Counted from the stretch's first letter, positions 8,723 through 18,052 are shown. The stretch is 64,000 nt of DNA from an uncultured Muribaculaceae bacterium (GCA_910579995.1 CAJTWH010000002.1:124001-188000), one strand, 5' to 3'. The notes: a model not told the origin generated them from the letters alone. Translations and numbers: made by a program.

Positions 8723-9577
8723 ATGAAGACTCCCGACCAACTTGTAGATACTCTCATCGATCTGTCTTTTGCAGAAGATATCGGTGATGGAGACCACACT
8801 ACCCTCTCTACCATCGGTGCAGACGCGATGGGACGCCAACACCTGCTGGTGAAAGAAGAAGGTATTCTTGCCGGCGTTGAAATCGCACGCAAGGTATTTG
8901 CCCGTTTTGACCCGTCACTCAAGATGACAGTCTACATCAACGACGGCGCCCATGTAAAGCCCGGAGATATCGCTTTTGTAGTAGAAGGCCCCGTGCGTTC
9001 TCTGCTGCAGACCGAGCGTCTGATGTTGAACATCATGCAGCGTATGAGCGGTGTTGCGACTATGACAGCCAAATATCAGGAAAAGCTCAGAGGTCTTAAT
9101 TGTCATGTTCTCGACACCCGCAAGACAACCCCGGGTATGCGTATCCTTGAGAAACAGGCAGTGGCCATTGGCGGAGGCATGAACCATCGCATAGGGCTCT
9201 TCGACATGATTCTCATCAAAGACAATCATGTGGATTTTGCCGGTGGAATTCCTCAGGCAGTAAAGTCTGCCAAGGATTATTGCAAAACTCTTGGAAAAAA
9301 CCTTAAGATTGAACAGGAGGTCCGCAACACCGATGAGATCCGTCAGGCTCTCGACGCCGGAGTCGACCGGATTATGCTTGACAATTTCACCCCTGCTGCA
9401 ACCAAAGAAGCTGTAGACCTCATCCGCAGTATCAATCCCGCTGTGGAGATTGAATCAAGCGGCGGTATCACACTTGACACTCTCCGTGCATACGGAGAGG
9501 CCGGAGTCGACTTTATATCTGTAGGCGCACTCACCCACTCTGTCAAAGGTCTCGATTTAAGTTTCAAGGCATGCTGA
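8723..9577 (+). CDS. nadC: Nicotinate-nucleotide pyrophosphorylase (quinolinate phosphoribosyltransferase)
   Basis: This 284-residue enzyme of de novo NAD synthesis converts quinolinate and PRPP to nicotinate mononucleotide. Diagnostic motifs are EDIGDGDHT near the N-terminus, RMSGVAT, DTRKTTPG (PRPP and substrate arginines), HRIGLFD followed by ILIKDNH, and the C-terminal ESSGGI and VGALTHS. The open frame extends 30 codons into pfkA. The ATG at 8723 matches the family start and leaves a single base after the pfkA stop. nadA and nadB are not in the window. A bidirectional hairpin follows. Confidence 0.95.
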   Translation: MKTPDQLVDTLIDLSFAEDIGDGDHTTLSTIGADAMGRQHLLVKEEGILAGVEIARKVFARFDPSLKMTVYINDGAHVKPGDIAFVVEGPVRSLLQTERLMLNIMQRMSGVATMTAKYQEKLRGLNCHVLDTRKTTPGMRILEKQAVAIGGGMNHRIGLFDMILIKDNHVDFAGGIPQAVKSAKDYCKTLGKNLKIEQEVRNTDEIRQALDAGVDRIMLDNFTPAATKEAVDLIRSINPAVEIESSGGITLDTLRAYGEAGVDFISVGALTHSVKGLDLSFKAC

Positions 9578-9610
9578 CCATGAGGTTGTAAAATTCAGGC
9601 TTTGAGTATA

Positions 9611-9656
9611 AAAATTAACGGGATGGCTCATTGATGAGTCATCCCGTTAATTTTAA
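9611..9656. terminator. Long hairpin terminator after nadC
   Basis: An almost perfect 20-bp stem with a 4-nt loop has arms starting AAAATTAACGGGATG and ending CATCCCGTTAATTTT. It is U-rich on both strands. It closes the pfkA-nadC unit before the Rnf operon. Confidence 0.85.
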
Positions 9657-9700
9657 TATATTTTAATGTTTCGTAGGTTTTGATTACGGAAATTTTTCCT

Positions 9701-9708
9701 TAATTTTG
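9701..9708 (+). promoter_or_regulatory. Promoter -7 element of the rseC-rnf operon
   Basis: TAATTTTG matches TAnnTTTG. It ends 12 bp before the ATG at 9721, so the leader would be very short. It also covers the apparent TTG start of the longer frame, which argues against that start. Confidence 0.6.
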
Positions 9709-9720
9709 CGTCATACTATT

Positions 9721-10146
9721 ATGCACGGAAAAGAAATCAAAACATGCGCCAAAGGGCGAATACTTGACAATGTCAATGGAGTGTACTCAGTGATAATAGA
9801 ACCGGTCAGTTCTGCGCACTGTGGTGGATGTGCCATGTCCGGATTATGCGGAAATGGCACATCCACTGAAGTTATAGTCAAGGCAAAGGCCGAGGGAAAT
9901 CAGACATTTTCCGATGGTGATGAAGTTTACCTTAAGCCCTCCGAAGAGCTTAAGGTACGTGCTATAATCCTCATGTTCGTTGTGCCTCTCCTTATATTGA
10001 TTTTTTCCTCCATTCTCCTTACAGAAATTGGCTTGAATGAGATAGTGGCAGCTCTGATTTCTTTAGTCTTATCTGCTTCCACATATTTGTTAATATATCT
10101 GCTGTGCCGTAAGCATAGTGGCAAATGGATATTATTATGCAATTGA
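9721..10146 (+). CDS. rseC: RseC/MucC-like (SoxR-reducing system) protein
   Basis: This 141-residue protein matches the RseC/MucC family. It has a cytoplasmic N-terminal domain with a cysteine cluster (AHCGGCAMSGLCG, about residues 32-44) likely to bind an iron-sulfur cluster, followed by two membrane helices (about 78-98 and 104-124). In other bacteria RseC associates with Rsx/Rnf complexes. Here it is the first gene of the rnf operon and overlaps rnfB, as is usual in Bacteroidetes. An alternative TTG start at 9706 lies inside the -7 promoter element and was rejected. Confidence 0.87.
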   Translation: MHGKEIKTCAKGRILDNVNGVYSVIIEPVSSAHCGGCAMSGLCGNGTSTEVIVKAKAEGNQTFSDGDEVYLKPSEELKVRAIILMFVVPLLILIFSSILLTEIGLNEIVAALISLVLSASTYLLIYLLCRKHSGKWILLCN

Positions 10147-10982
10147 TTATCGCTTCTTTAGCATTGCTCGGAATCTTGGGCTTTATAGGCGCGGTGTTGC
10201 TCTATTTTATAGGCCGCAAGTTTGAAGTTGTAGAAGATTCGCGGATTGAGGAAATTGCAAATCTTCTTCCGGGAGCCAATTGCGGTGGCTGCGGCTACAA
10301 AGGCTGCCGTGATTTTGCCTCCACGTGTGTGTCAAAGTCCGATCTGTCGGGTATGTTTTGCCCGGTTGGTGGCGCTGACTGCATGGAAAAAATAGCAGGT
10401 GTGCTTGGCGTGACGGCAGATAAGAGCGACAGCAAAATTGCGGTCTTGCTCTGCAATGGTACATGCTCGGCCCGGTCGCAAAGATATAGTTACGATGGCG
10501 TTAAGAATTGCCGGGTGATGGACGCAGTAGCTGTAGGTACACAAGGTTGTGCATACGGGTGTCTTGGCTGCGGTGACTGCGTGAGTGTGTGCATGTTTGG
10601 CGCTCTGACTATTGATGAAACTACCGGTTTGCCCATCACAGACACATCCAAATGCACCGGCTGCGGCGCCTGCGTAGAAGAATGTCCACGCAAGATTATC
10701 GAACTACGACCTGCCGGCCGTCGCGACAGGCGAGTATATGTAGCTTGTTCGAGCCATGATAAAGGAGCGCTTGCCAGAAAGATTTGTGCGAACGCCTGCA
10801 TAGGCTGTTCGAAATGTGTGGCTGCTTGCTCTTTCGGGGCTGTGGAGGTAAATGATAATTTGGCTTATCTAAACCCTGAATTGTGCAAGACTTGTGGCAA
10901 ATGTGTAAATGTCTGCCCAACCGGAGCTATAAAGGCCACTTTTGAAATCAATAACCCGAATGTCAATCGTACATGCCAATGA
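10137..10982 (+). CDS. rnfB: Rnf complex subunit B, multi-cluster ferredoxin
   Basis: This roughly 281-residue subunit receives electrons from reduced ferredoxin. It has one N-terminal membrane anchor (residues 1-25), the Fe-S domain with CGGCGYKGC and a distal cysteine, and a C-terminal string of ferredoxin-type motifs: CLGCGDC, CTGCGAC, CIGCSKC and CKTCGKC, each with a CxxxC/CP partner. The number of [4Fe-4S] clusters is therefore higher than in E. coli RsxB and typical for anaerobes. Two starts are possible (10125 and 10137). The second puts the hydrophobic anchor at the very N-terminus. The gene overlaps rseC and is coupled to rnfC. Confidence 0.95.
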   Translation: MQLIIASLALLGILGFIGAVLLYFIGRKFEVVEDSRIEEIANLLPGANCGGCGYKGCRDFASTCVSKSDLSGMFCPVGGADCMEKIAGVLGVTADKSDSKIAVLLCNGTCSARSQRYSYDGVKNCRVMDAVAVGTQGCAYGCLGCGDCVSVCMFGALTIDETTGLPITDTSKCTGCGACVEECPRKIIELRPAGRRDRRVYVACSSHDKGALARKICANACIGCSKCVAACSFGAVEVNDNLAYLNPELCKTCGKCVNVCPTGAIKATFEINNPNVNRTCQ

Positions 10983-12301
10983 TGAAGACGTTTAAGATAG
11001 GAGGTATCCATCCGGAATCTTTCAAAAAAGCGAGCAGGGCTATAGAGTTTCTGCCCTTACCCTACGAAGTGCGCATACCGCTTTCTCAGCACAAGGGTGC
11101 CCCTGCAAGAGCTTTGGTAAAACGAGGCGACAAAGTAGAACGAGGTCAACTCATTGCAATAAACTCATCATTTGTCTCCGCCTCTTTGCATGCACCGATA
11201 TCAGGAGTTGTAGCCTCCGTGGAAAAAACGGTAATGCCCGACGGCAAACCGACAGAGGCTATCCATATAAAAGCAGATGAGGTTGAGCATACAGCAGATT
11301 CAGAGGCTCGCGTAGCATATTGGGAAGCCATTGTACCCGGATATACAGACAGGACTCTCAGCGAGAGGCTTTCGGCTGAAGAAATACGTAAGTCAATACT
11401 TTCTGCGGGTATCGTAGGCCTTGGTGGAGCTACGTTTCCCTCTCATGTGAAATTGACACTCAAAGATACCGAACATTGCGATCTGCTGATAATCAATGGC
11501 TGCGAGTGCGAGCCTTATCTTATGTGCGACGACGCCTTGATGTGTACTTACCCGGCCCGTATTGTCGAAGGTGTCGAGCTCATGATGAAAGCTGCAAATA
11601 TCGACCGAGCTGTTATTGCCATAGAAGATAATAAGCCCCAAGCGATAGCCGCCATACGTGCCCACCTTGATCCGGCACATAATATAGAGGTGCAGATCAT
11701 GAAAACAAAGTATCCGCAGGGCGGTGAGAAACAGTTGATCGAGGCTGTGACAGGGCGCCGAGTTCCAAAAGGCGAGTTGCCTCTTGCCGTTGGGGTTGTT
11801 GTCAATAATGTTGCCACAGCATTTGCAGTATGGCAGGCAGTGGCTACTTCCATGCCTCTTATTGAAAGAGTTGTGACAGTCAGCGGTAATATTCGGGATG
11901 AAGAATGTCGTAATTACATGGTGGCATTGGGCACTCCGCTGTCGTCACTGCCTTTCACTATGCCTGATCAGGCAAAGGTTGTGGTCGGTGGGCCTATGAC
12001 CGGAAGGTCGGCTGTTTGCCTTGACGCTCCCGTTGTAAAAGGGACTTCCGGGTTGACTATACTTAAAGCAGATACACGGCGTCAGATAATGCCATGTGTA
12101 CGCTGCGGCGCATGTATCGATGTTTGCCCGATGGGACTCGAGCCTTATCTTTTATCGACCTACGGACGGCTGCATTTATGGCCGGAAGCAAAAGACGCTG
12201 ATGTGGGCGATTGCATTGAATGTGGTTCATGCTCATGGGCATGCCCGTCTTCGCGCCCTCTTTTAGAATTTATCCGCATTGCCAAACAACGAACAAGATA
12301 G
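10973..12301 (+). CDS. rnfC: Rnf complex subunit C, NADH-binding
   Basis: This 442-residue peripheral subunit carries the NADH/FMN site and two [4Fe-4S] clusters. Visible are the Gly-rich region GIVGLGGATFPSHVK (about 142-156), the NGCECEPY motif (about 178-185), a SLBB-like middle part, and the cluster ligands CVRCGACIDVCP and CIECGSCSWACP near the C-terminus. The ATG at 10979 forms an ATGA overlap with the rnfB stop and may be the true start, two codons in. The protein is shorter than the gamma-proteobacterial form because it lacks the long Ala/Lys-rich tail. Confidence 0.95.
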   Translation: MPMMKTFKIGGIHPESFKKASRAIEFLPLPYEVRIPLSQHKGAPARALVKRGDKVERGQLIAINSSFVSASLHAPISGVVASVEKTVMPDGKPTEAIHIKADEVEHTADSEARVAYWEAIVPGYTDRTLSERLSAEEIRKSILSAGIVGLGGATFPSHVKLTLKDTEHCDLLIINGCECEPYLMCDDALMCTYPARIVEGVELMMKAANIDRAVIAIEDNKPQAIAAIRAHLDPAHNIEVQIMKTKYPQGGEKQLIEAVTGRRVPKGELPLAVGVVVNNVATAFAVWQAVATSMPLIERVVTVSGNIRDEECRNYMVALGTPLSSLPFTMPDQAKVVVGGPMTGRSAVCLDAPVVKGTSGLTILKADTRRQIMPCVRCGACIDVCPMGLEPYLLSTYGRLHLWPEAKDADVGDCIECGSCSWACPSSRPLLEFIRIAKQRTR

Positions 12302-12307
12302 TTCATT

Positions 12308-13258
12308 ATGGATAACCCCAAGCTCATATTTTCACCCGGCCCGCACGGGCATACGCACCGCTCTACGTCGTGGGCAATGTACCATGTGCTGATAGCCTTA
12401 CTGCCGGCAGTAGCATGCTCATTTTATTTCTTCCGCTTGCCTGCAGTGGGTGTAATGGTTGTATCTGTCATGGCATGTGTGGCCACAGAGTGGGCTATAA
12501 CAAGATTCATGCTCCGACGCGGCAACACAATCTACGATGGCTCTGCCCTGCTCACAGGCGTACTTCTTGCTCTTAACCTTCCGTCGAACCTGCCGCTCTG
12601 GATGGTTGCAGCCGGAGGTGTAATGGCAATCGGTGTCGCCAAGATGGCTTTCGGTGGACTTGGCTGCAATATCTTTAATCCCGCACTTGTCGGACGAGTT
12701 TTTCTGCTTATATCTTTCCCGGTAGCCATGACATCGTGGCCTGTTCCTCTAAATATCGATGGCATTACAGGCCCGACAGTATTAGGACTTGAAAAAATGG
12801 GAGAGCTCGACGCCTCATCTCTTGATATCACGCCTATGCTCACCGGCAATATGGGTGGCTCTATGGGAGAAGTGAGTGACTTGGCCCTGCTTGCCGGCTT
12901 TGGCTATCTTCTTGCGGTGAGGGTGATAAAATGGCAAATTCCGGTATGCGTTATTTTAGGTTTGGCTGCGGTCGACCTGCTTGCCGGTTGGCCTGTGCTC
13001 GTCGATATCCTCAGCGGCGGGCTATTGCTTGGCGCGATATTCATGGCGACTGATTATGTTACATCGCCGATGACAAACAGAGGCATGATTGTGTATGGTT
13101 TTGCAATCGGAGCCATAACGGCTGTCATACGGCGCTGGGGTGCATATCCTGAGGGTGTGTCGTTTGCCATTCTTATAATGAATGGATTCACACCTCTTAT
13201 CAACCGTATTTTCAAACCCTCGCGTTTTTCGGTACGCAGAAAGGAGATTGCACTATGA
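12308..13258 (+). CDS. rnfD: Rnf complex subunit D
   Basis: This 316-residue integral membrane subunit has about nine hydrophobic helices and a covalently bound flavin. It starts with the family pattern SPGPHGH and has NPALVGR-like FNPALVGRVFLL in the first half. The FMN-attachment motif DYVTSPMT is near residue 247. RnfD and RnfG carry the flavins on the pathway across the membrane that couples ferredoxin oxidation to ion pumping. It lies 6 bp after rnfC and overlaps rnfG by four bases. Confidence 0.95.
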   Translation: MDNPKLIFSPGPHGHTHRSTSWAMYHVLIALLPAVACSFYFFRLPAVGVMVVSVMACVATEWAITRFMLRRGNTIYDGSALLTGVLLALNLPSNLPLWMVAAGGVMAIGVAKMAFGGLGCNIFNPALVGRVFLLISFPVAMTSWPVPLNIDGITGPTVLGLEKMGELDASSLDITPMLTGNMGGSMGEVSDLALLAGFGYLLAVRVIKWQIPVCVILGLAAVDLLAGWPVLVDILSGGLLLGAIFMATDYVTSPMTNRGMIVYGFAIGAITAVIRRWGAYPEGVSFAILIMNGFTPLINRIFKPSRFSVRRKEIAL

Positions 13259-13794
13259 AATCATCTCTTCCCAATATGATTCTATCCCTCACAGGTCTTA
13301 CTTTGGTGGCCGGAGCCTCGTTGGGATTTGTGAATTATATCACCGCCGAACCGATAGCCGCTGCGGCAGAAAAAGCGAAGATTGAAGCGATGGAAGAAAT
13401 CTTGCCGCCGTTCGACAGTTTTGAAATTGTCGAATCAAATGGTCTTGCGCTCTACCCTGCCTCAAGCAATAAACAATTCTCAGGCATTGCAGTCGAGACA
13501 TACTCTGACGATGGTTTCGGCGGTCGCATTGTGATAATGGCGGGATTTGGCGCTGACGGCTCCTTGACCGGATACCGGGTGCTGTCGCATGCCGAGACTC
13601 CGGGGCTCGGTTCGAAAATGGACTCATGGTTTATGAACGATCAGGTAATCGGTTCTTCCGACTATATCTCAGTGCGTGCCGACGGCGGAAATGTCGACGC
13701 CATAACAGGGGCTACTATAACATCGAGAGCCTTTACCGACGCTATAAACAGAGCACGAAAAGCCTATAATTCTTACAAAAATGAAAGCCGCTGA
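13255..13794 (+). CDS. rnfG: Rnf complex subunit G, covalent flavoprotein
   Basis: This 179-residue protein has one N-terminal membrane helix (about residues 7-27) and a periplasmic FMN-binding domain. The covalent FMN site is TGATITS (about residues 149-155), the variant of the SGAT motif common in this family. HAETPGLG, just upstream, is a second conserved segment. Start and stop overlap rnfD (ATGA) and rnfE (14 bp). Confidence 0.94.
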   Translation: MKSSLPNMILSLTGLTLVAGASLGFVNYITAEPIAAAAEKAKIEAMEEILPPFDSFEIVESNGLALYPASSNKQFSGIAVETYSDDGFGGRIVIMAGFGADGSLTGYRVLSHAETPGLGSKMDSWFMNDQVIGSSDYISVRADGGNVDAITGATITSRAFTDAINRARKAYNSYKNESR

Positions 13795-14368
13795 AGTTCT
13801 TATAGACGGTATTATCCGCCGCAATCCTACATTTGTCCTGATACTTGGCATGTGCCCCACCCTCGGCACTACATCATCGGCTTTGACAGGATTGTCGATG
13901 GGACTTGCCACTCTTGCCGTACTGGCATGCTCAAATGCCGCAGTGTCTGCCCTGAAGTCTTTTATCCCCTCGATGGTGCGCATACCGGCGTTTATAGTTG
14001 TTATCGCTTCTTTTGTGACAATCCTACAGATGGTCATGCAGGCGTGGCTTCCTTCGCTATATTCGGCTTTGGGCATATTCATACCTTTGATTGTGGTCAA
14101 TTGTATACTTCTCGGAAGAGCTGAAGCGTTTGCTTCTAAAAATAATGTGTGGCTTTCGATATGCGATGGTTTGGGAACCGGAGCCGGATTTACACTCGCG
14201 TTGACTGTCATTGGCGCAATCCGTGAAGTGCTGGGAACCGGCGCGGTCTTCGGCGCCCACATCTTCGATGAATCTTACGGAGCTCTTCTCTTTGTGCTTG
14301 CACCGGGAGCCTTCATTGTTCTTGGGCTACTTATCGCTTTGTTTAACCGCCTAACTTGCAAAAAATGA
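13781..14368 (+). CDS. rnfE: Rnf complex subunit E
   Basis: This 195-residue integral membrane subunit has six hydrophobic segments, the family start IIRRNPTFVLILGMCPTLGTT, and the conserved glycine-rich DGLGTGAGFTLAL. It is homologous to RnfA and forms, with it, the inverted membrane core that holds a [2Fe-2S] centre between the two subunits. Its stop overlaps the rnfA start as ATGA. Confidence 0.95.
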   Translation: MKAAEVLIDGIIRRNPTFVLILGMCPTLGTTSSALTGLSMGLATLAVLACSNAAVSALKSFIPSMVRIPAFIVVIASFVTILQMVMQAWLPSLYSALGIFIPLIVVNCILLGRAEAFASKNNVWLSICDGLGTGAGFTLALTVIGAIREVLGTGAVFGAHIFDESYGALLFVLAPGAFIVLGLLIALFNRLTCKK

Positions 14369-14943
14369 TTGAATACCTTGCCATAATACTGACAGCGATA
14401 TTTGTAAACAATATCGTTTTTGCGCAATTCTTGGGTATATGCCCCTTTATTGGCGTCTCAAAAGATTTATCGTCGGCTTTGGGTATGGGGGCGGCGGTGA
14501 CGTTTGTCATGGCAGTAGCAACTGCGGTCACATGGGTATTGCAGCACACCATACTCATCCCATTTGGATTACAATATATCCAGACTATCGCGTTTATTCT
14601 CGTAATTGCGATTTTGGTACAGATGCTTGAGATTGTGATGAAGAAAGTCTCCCCTACCCTTTATGCGGCACTTGGAGTCTTTCTACCTCTGATCACTACC
14701 AACTGTGCAGTTCTTGGCGTTGCAATTATTGTCGCTCAAAAAGACTTTGGATTCGTACATTCGCTTGTCTACGCCATAGCCACAGCCATAGGATTTGCAC
14801 TCGCCCTTGTAATAATGGCAGGCATACGCACTCAGCTTGAGTTGGCCGACGTACCCCGCTCCATGAAGGGTGTTCCGATAGCGTTGGTTACTGCCGGAAT
14901 TCTTGCAATGGCATTCATGGGTTTTGCAGGAATAAAAATATAA
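14365..14943 (+). CDS. rnfA: Rnf complex subunit A
   Basis: This 192-residue integral membrane subunit has six helices, including the signature NNIVFAQFLGICPFIGVSK-type start and the second half PLITTNCAVLGVA, whose cysteine contributes to the membrane iron-sulfur centre. A TTG nine bases upstream extends the frame, but the ATG at 14365 gives the family N-terminus and an ATGA overlap with rnfE. It is the last gene of the seven-gene operon. No clear terminator follows. The 219-bp gap before nrdD is AT-rich and holds only the nrdD promoter. Confidence 0.95.
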   Translation: MIEYLAIILTAIFVNNIVFAQFLGICPFIGVSKDLSSALGMGAAVTFVMAVATAVTWVLQHTILIPFGLQYIQTIAFILVIAILVQMLEIVMKKVSPTLYAALGVFLPLITTNCAVLGVAIIVAQKDFGFVHSLVYAIATAIGFALALVIMAGIRTQLELADVPRSMKGVPIALVTAGILAMAFMGFAGIKI

Positions 14944-15096
14944 AGAGGCAACAAAACATACACTTCTGGCAGCGCGTCATTTCTCAAAGTTTTCCGAAAA
15001 TTTTTATAAATCGTTGCAATTAAGGATTTTAAAATTTAAAGAAGCTCAAAAAGTTTTCCAAAATGAAATTTTGCAAGATATTTTCATCTTCAAATA

Positions 15097-15128
15097 TTTG
15101 CCAAAATGATAATTTTGTTGTAGTTTTG
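15097..15128 (+). promoter_or_regulatory. Promoter of nrdD-nrdG
   Basis: TTTG (15097-15100) and TAGTTTTG (15121-15128) are 20 bp apart, a full Bacteroidetes promoter, about 34 bp before the nrdD ATG. I searched for an NrdR-type box and did not see one. Confidence 0.7.
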
Positions 15129-15162
15129 CACCGTCAAATTTAACCCGAAAACTCAAGCTTCA

Positions 15163-17370
15163 ATGATACAGACAGTTGTAAAACGCGACGGCAGAATCGT
15201 CGGTTATAACGAAGAAAAAATCAAGGCGGCCATCCGCAAGGCCATGCTCACCACAGAGCTTGGTGAAGACGAGCCCCTTATCCAGAAAATATCCGACCGT
15301 ATAGGCGCGCACGGCAATGAGCGGATGTCGGTCGAAGAGATTCAGGACATGGTGGAGCTTGAACTCATGAACAGCACCCGCAAGGAAGTGGCCAAACGCT
15401 ACATTGCCTACCGCGACCAGCGCAGCATTGCCCGCAAGGCCAAGACCCGCGATATGTTCCATGAGATTATCGAGGCGAAAAACAACGACATCACGCGTGA
15501 GAATGCAAACATGAACACCGACTCTCCGGCCGGTATGATGATGAAATTCGCAAGCGAGACTACAAAGCCGTTTGTTGACGACTATCTTCTTTCGCAAGAA
15601 GCACGCGAGGCTGTCCGCCATAATTATCTTCATATCCACGACAAGGACTACTATCCGACAAAGAGTCTGACATGCGTGCAGCATCCGCTTGACAAAATTC
15701 TTGAATACGGCTTCGTTGCCGGTCATGGAGAATCACGTCCGGCGAAGCGAATTGAGACTGCAAGCATTATCGCCTGCATATCGCTTGAAACCGCACAGAA
15801 TGAAATGCACGGCGGACAGGCCATTCCCGCATTCGACTTTTACCTTGCTCCTTTTGTCCGCAGCTCTTACCTCGAAGAAGTGGCAGACCTTGAGAAACTT
15901 CACGGCAAGGAACTCACCTCCCTCAGAAATGCAAAATTCGATGATTATCTGCCCGCGTCGCTCGACGGGCTTGAAGGTGAAGAGCGCCTGAAGCAACATG
16001 CCGTAAACCGCACAGTGAGCCGTGTTCACCAAGCAATGGAGGCGTTCATCCATAATATGAACACCATCCACAGCCGCGGAGGCAATCAGGTTGTGTTCAG
16101 CTCCATCAACTACGGCACAGATACTTCTGCAGAAGGCCGCTGCATAATCCGCGAACTGCTCCACTCCACCTACGAAGGCGTAGGCAATGGTGCGACAGCC
16201 ATCTTCCCTATCCAGATTTGGAAAAAGAAACGCGGCGTAAGCTACCTGCCCGAAGACCGCAACTATGATCTCTACAAGCTCGCATGCAAGGTTACGGCAC
16301 GCCGCTTCTTCCCCAACTTTGTGAATCTCGACGCAACTTTCAACCAACACGAGAAATGGCGCGCGGATGATCCGAAACGCTACCTCTACGAGGTGGCAAC
16401 TATGGGTTGCCGTACACGTGTATTTGAAAACAGATATGGCGAAAAGACTTCAGTAGGCCGAGGCAACCTCTCATTCTCCACTATAAATCTCCCCCGCCTT
16501 GCTATTGAATGTATGGCCATTCAAGACCGACAGGAACGTATCGACTCTTTCTTCCATAAACTCGACGACATCCTCGAGATTACAGCACGCCAGCTCAACG
16601 ACCGTTTCAATTTCCAGAAAACGGCATTGGCAAAACAATTCCCATTGCTGATGTCTAAACTTTGGATTGGAGGCGACAAGCTCAAATCAGAAGAGACCAT
16701 AGAATCTGTCATCAATCAGGGCACCCTCGGTATCGGCTTCATCGGCCTTGCAGAATGTCTAATAGCTCTCACCGGAAAACATCACGGCGAAAGCGAAGAG
16801 GCGCAGGCTCTCGGCTTGAAAATCGTGGGCCACATGCGTAGCCGTGTCAATGATTTCTGCGAGCAGTATCAGCACAACTTCTCGGTCCTCGCCACACCGG
16901 CAGAAGGCTTGTCAGGCAAATTCACAGCCAAAGACCGTAAGTCGTTCGGCATAATCCCGGGCATTACCGACAAGATATATTACACCAACTCCAACCACGT
17001 GCCGGTATACTACCACTGCTCACCCCGCCACAAAGCCGAGGTAGAAGCCCCTTATCACGCCCTTACCGGCGGTGGCCATATCTTCTACGTTGAAATCGAC
17101 GGCGACGCCACCCACAACCCCGAGGCTATTTCGGCCATCGTCGACCTTATGGACCAGAACAACATCGGATATTGCTCTGTAAACCACAACCGCAACCGCT
17201 GCATGAGCTGCGGCTATGAAGACGCCGACGAAAAGACCGATACTTGCCCTGTCTGCGGCAGCCACAACATCGACAAACTCCAGCGTATCACCGGTTACCT
17301 TGTAGGAACAACCGACCGTTGGAACAGCGCAAAACTTGCCGAACTTAACGATCGAATCGTTCATGAATAA
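15163..17370 (+). CDS. nrdD: Anaerobic ribonucleoside-triphosphate reductase
   Basis: This 735-residue class III reductase makes deoxyribonucleotides without oxygen. The N-terminal ATP-cone (VVKRDGRIVGYNEEKIKAAI, about 4-23, through residue 95) is the allosteric activity site. The catalytic barrel follows. The C-terminus has a zinc site (CMSCG and CPVCG) and the glycyl-radical loop RITGYL, with Gly711 as radical site. The gene is transcribed with its activase nrdG, whose start lies inside the last codons. The length and all key motifs are normal. It indicates strictly or facultatively anaerobic growth. Confidence 0.96.
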   Translation: MIQTVVKRDGRIVGYNEEKIKAAIRKAMLTTELGEDEPLIQKISDRIGAHGNERMSVEEIQDMVELELMNSTRKEVAKRYIAYRDQRSIARKAKTRDMFHEIIEAKNNDITRENANMNTDSPAGMMMKFASETTKPFVDDYLLSQEAREAVRHNYLHIHDKDYYPTKSLTCVQHPLDKILEYGFVAGHGESRPAKRIETASIIACISLETAQNEMHGGQAIPAFDFYLAPFVRSSYLEEVADLEKLHGKELTSLRNAKFDDYLPASLDGLEGEERLKQHAVNRTVSRVHQAMEAFIHNMNTIHSRGGNQVVFSSINYGTDTSAEGRCIIRELLHSTYEGVGNGATAIFPIQIWKKKRGVSYLPEDRNYDLYKLACKVTARRFFPNFVNLDATFNQHEKWRADDPKRYLYEVATMGCRTRVFENRYGEKTSVGRGNLSFSTINLPRLAIECMAIQDRQERIDSFFHKLDDILEITARQLNDRFNFQKTALAKQFPLLMSKLWIGGDKLKSEETIESVINQGTLGIGFIGLAECLIALTGKHHGESEEAQALGLKIVGHMRSRVNDFCEQYQHNFSVLATPAEGLSGKFTAKDRKSFGIIPGITDKIYYTNSNHVPVYYHCSPRHKAEVEAPYHALTGGGHIFYVEIDGDATHNPEAISAIVDLMDQNNIGYCSVNHNRNRCMSCGYEDADEKTDTCPVCGSHNIDKLQRITGYLVGTTDRWNSAKLAELNDRIVHE

Positions 17371-17863
17371 ATCCACTCTAAGGGTCGTCGACATTGTTGA
17401 AGGAACAAGTGTCGACGGCCCCGGATTACGCACTTCCATCTATCTTGCCGGTTGCGACCACCACTGCCCCGGATGTCATAACCCGTCGACATGGCCTCAC
17501 GACGCCGGCAAAGACATGACATACGAAGAGATTCTCAAAATTATCGATTACAATAATTTTGACGTGACCTTTTCGGGCGGTGATCCTCTATATCAGGCTC
17601 AATCATTGCTCCCGCTTTTGCAAATGTTAAAAAAGGCCGGCCGAGGCATTTGGTGCTACACAGGCTTTACTTTTGAGCAAATATCAGCACACCCGGAAAT
17701 GAATAAACTCTTGCAATATATCGATGTTCTTGTCGATGGTCCTTATATCTCCGAATTTCGCAAGCCCGGGTTGCTATTCAGAGGGAGCAGCAATCAGCGA
17801 TTGATAGATGTCAGCAAGTCATTGAGTAGCAATGAGATAATCGAATGGACTCGTGATAATTGA
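17363..17863 (+). CDS. nrdG: Anaerobic ribonucleotide reductase activating protein (radical SAM)
   Basis: This 166-residue radical SAM enzyme generates the glycyl radical on NrdD. The [4Fe-4S]-SAM cysteines are in CDHHCPGC (C31, C35, C38), and the SAM-binding FSGGDPL (about residues 71-77) is present. A longer frame starts at 17336 inside nrdD. The ATG at 17363 overlaps the nrdD stop by eight bases and gives the normal N-terminus. The end of the protein is short, as usual for NrdG. Confidence 0.95.
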   Translation: MNKSTLRVVDIVEGTSVDGPGLRTSIYLAGCDHHCPGCHNPSTWPHDAGKDMTYEEILKIIDYNNFDVTFSGGDPLYQAQSLLPLLQMLKKAGRGIWCYTGFTFEQISAHPEMNKLLQYIDVLVDGPYISEFRKPGLLFRGSSNQRLIDVSKSLSSNEIIEWTRDN

Positions 17864-17892
17864 AAATTTTTAATAAAAAAGTTGCCAAAAAA

Positions 17893-17924
17893 TTTGCACA
17901 ATCCATAAAAAGTCCCTAACTTTG
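17893..17924 (+). promoter_or_regulatory. Promoter of tRNA-Lys
   Basis: TTTG (17893-17896) and TAACTTTG (17917-17924) are 20 bp apart. The predicted start near 17930 lies about 25 nt before the mature tRNA. Confidence 0.75.
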
Positions 17925-17955
17925 CACCGCAATTGAGAAACAAACCATTGCAAAC

Positions 17956-18028
17956 GACTTCGTAGCTCAGTTGGTAGAGCAACTGACTCTTAATCAGTGG
18001 GTCGAGGGTTCGAGCCCCTCCGAGGTCA
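17956..18028 (+). tRNA. tRNA-Lys (anticodon CTT)
   Basis: The cloverleaf is complete. Acceptor arm GACTTCG pairs with CGAGGTC with one G-T pair. The D-loop has AGCTCAGTTGGTAGAGC. The anticodon stem ACTGA/TCAGT encloses loop CTCTTAA, giving anticodon CTT, which reads AAG. The T arm contains GGTTCGAGCCC. CCA is not encoded. It has its own promoter, and a strong hairpin follows at 18053. I found no copy of its 3-prime end nearby that would mark an integrated element. Confidence 0.97.
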
Positions 18029-18052
18029 CAAAGAGGTCTTTCAGACCGAAGT

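Noticed and set aside
9706..9720. TTG start for the rseC-like protein
   Set aside because: The TTG lies within the -7 promoter element TAATTTTG, so it would not be transcribed from that promoter.
14944..15162. Possible NrdR box or riboswitch before nrdD
   Set aside because: The region is AT-rich with irregular short repeats. Only the promoter could be supported.
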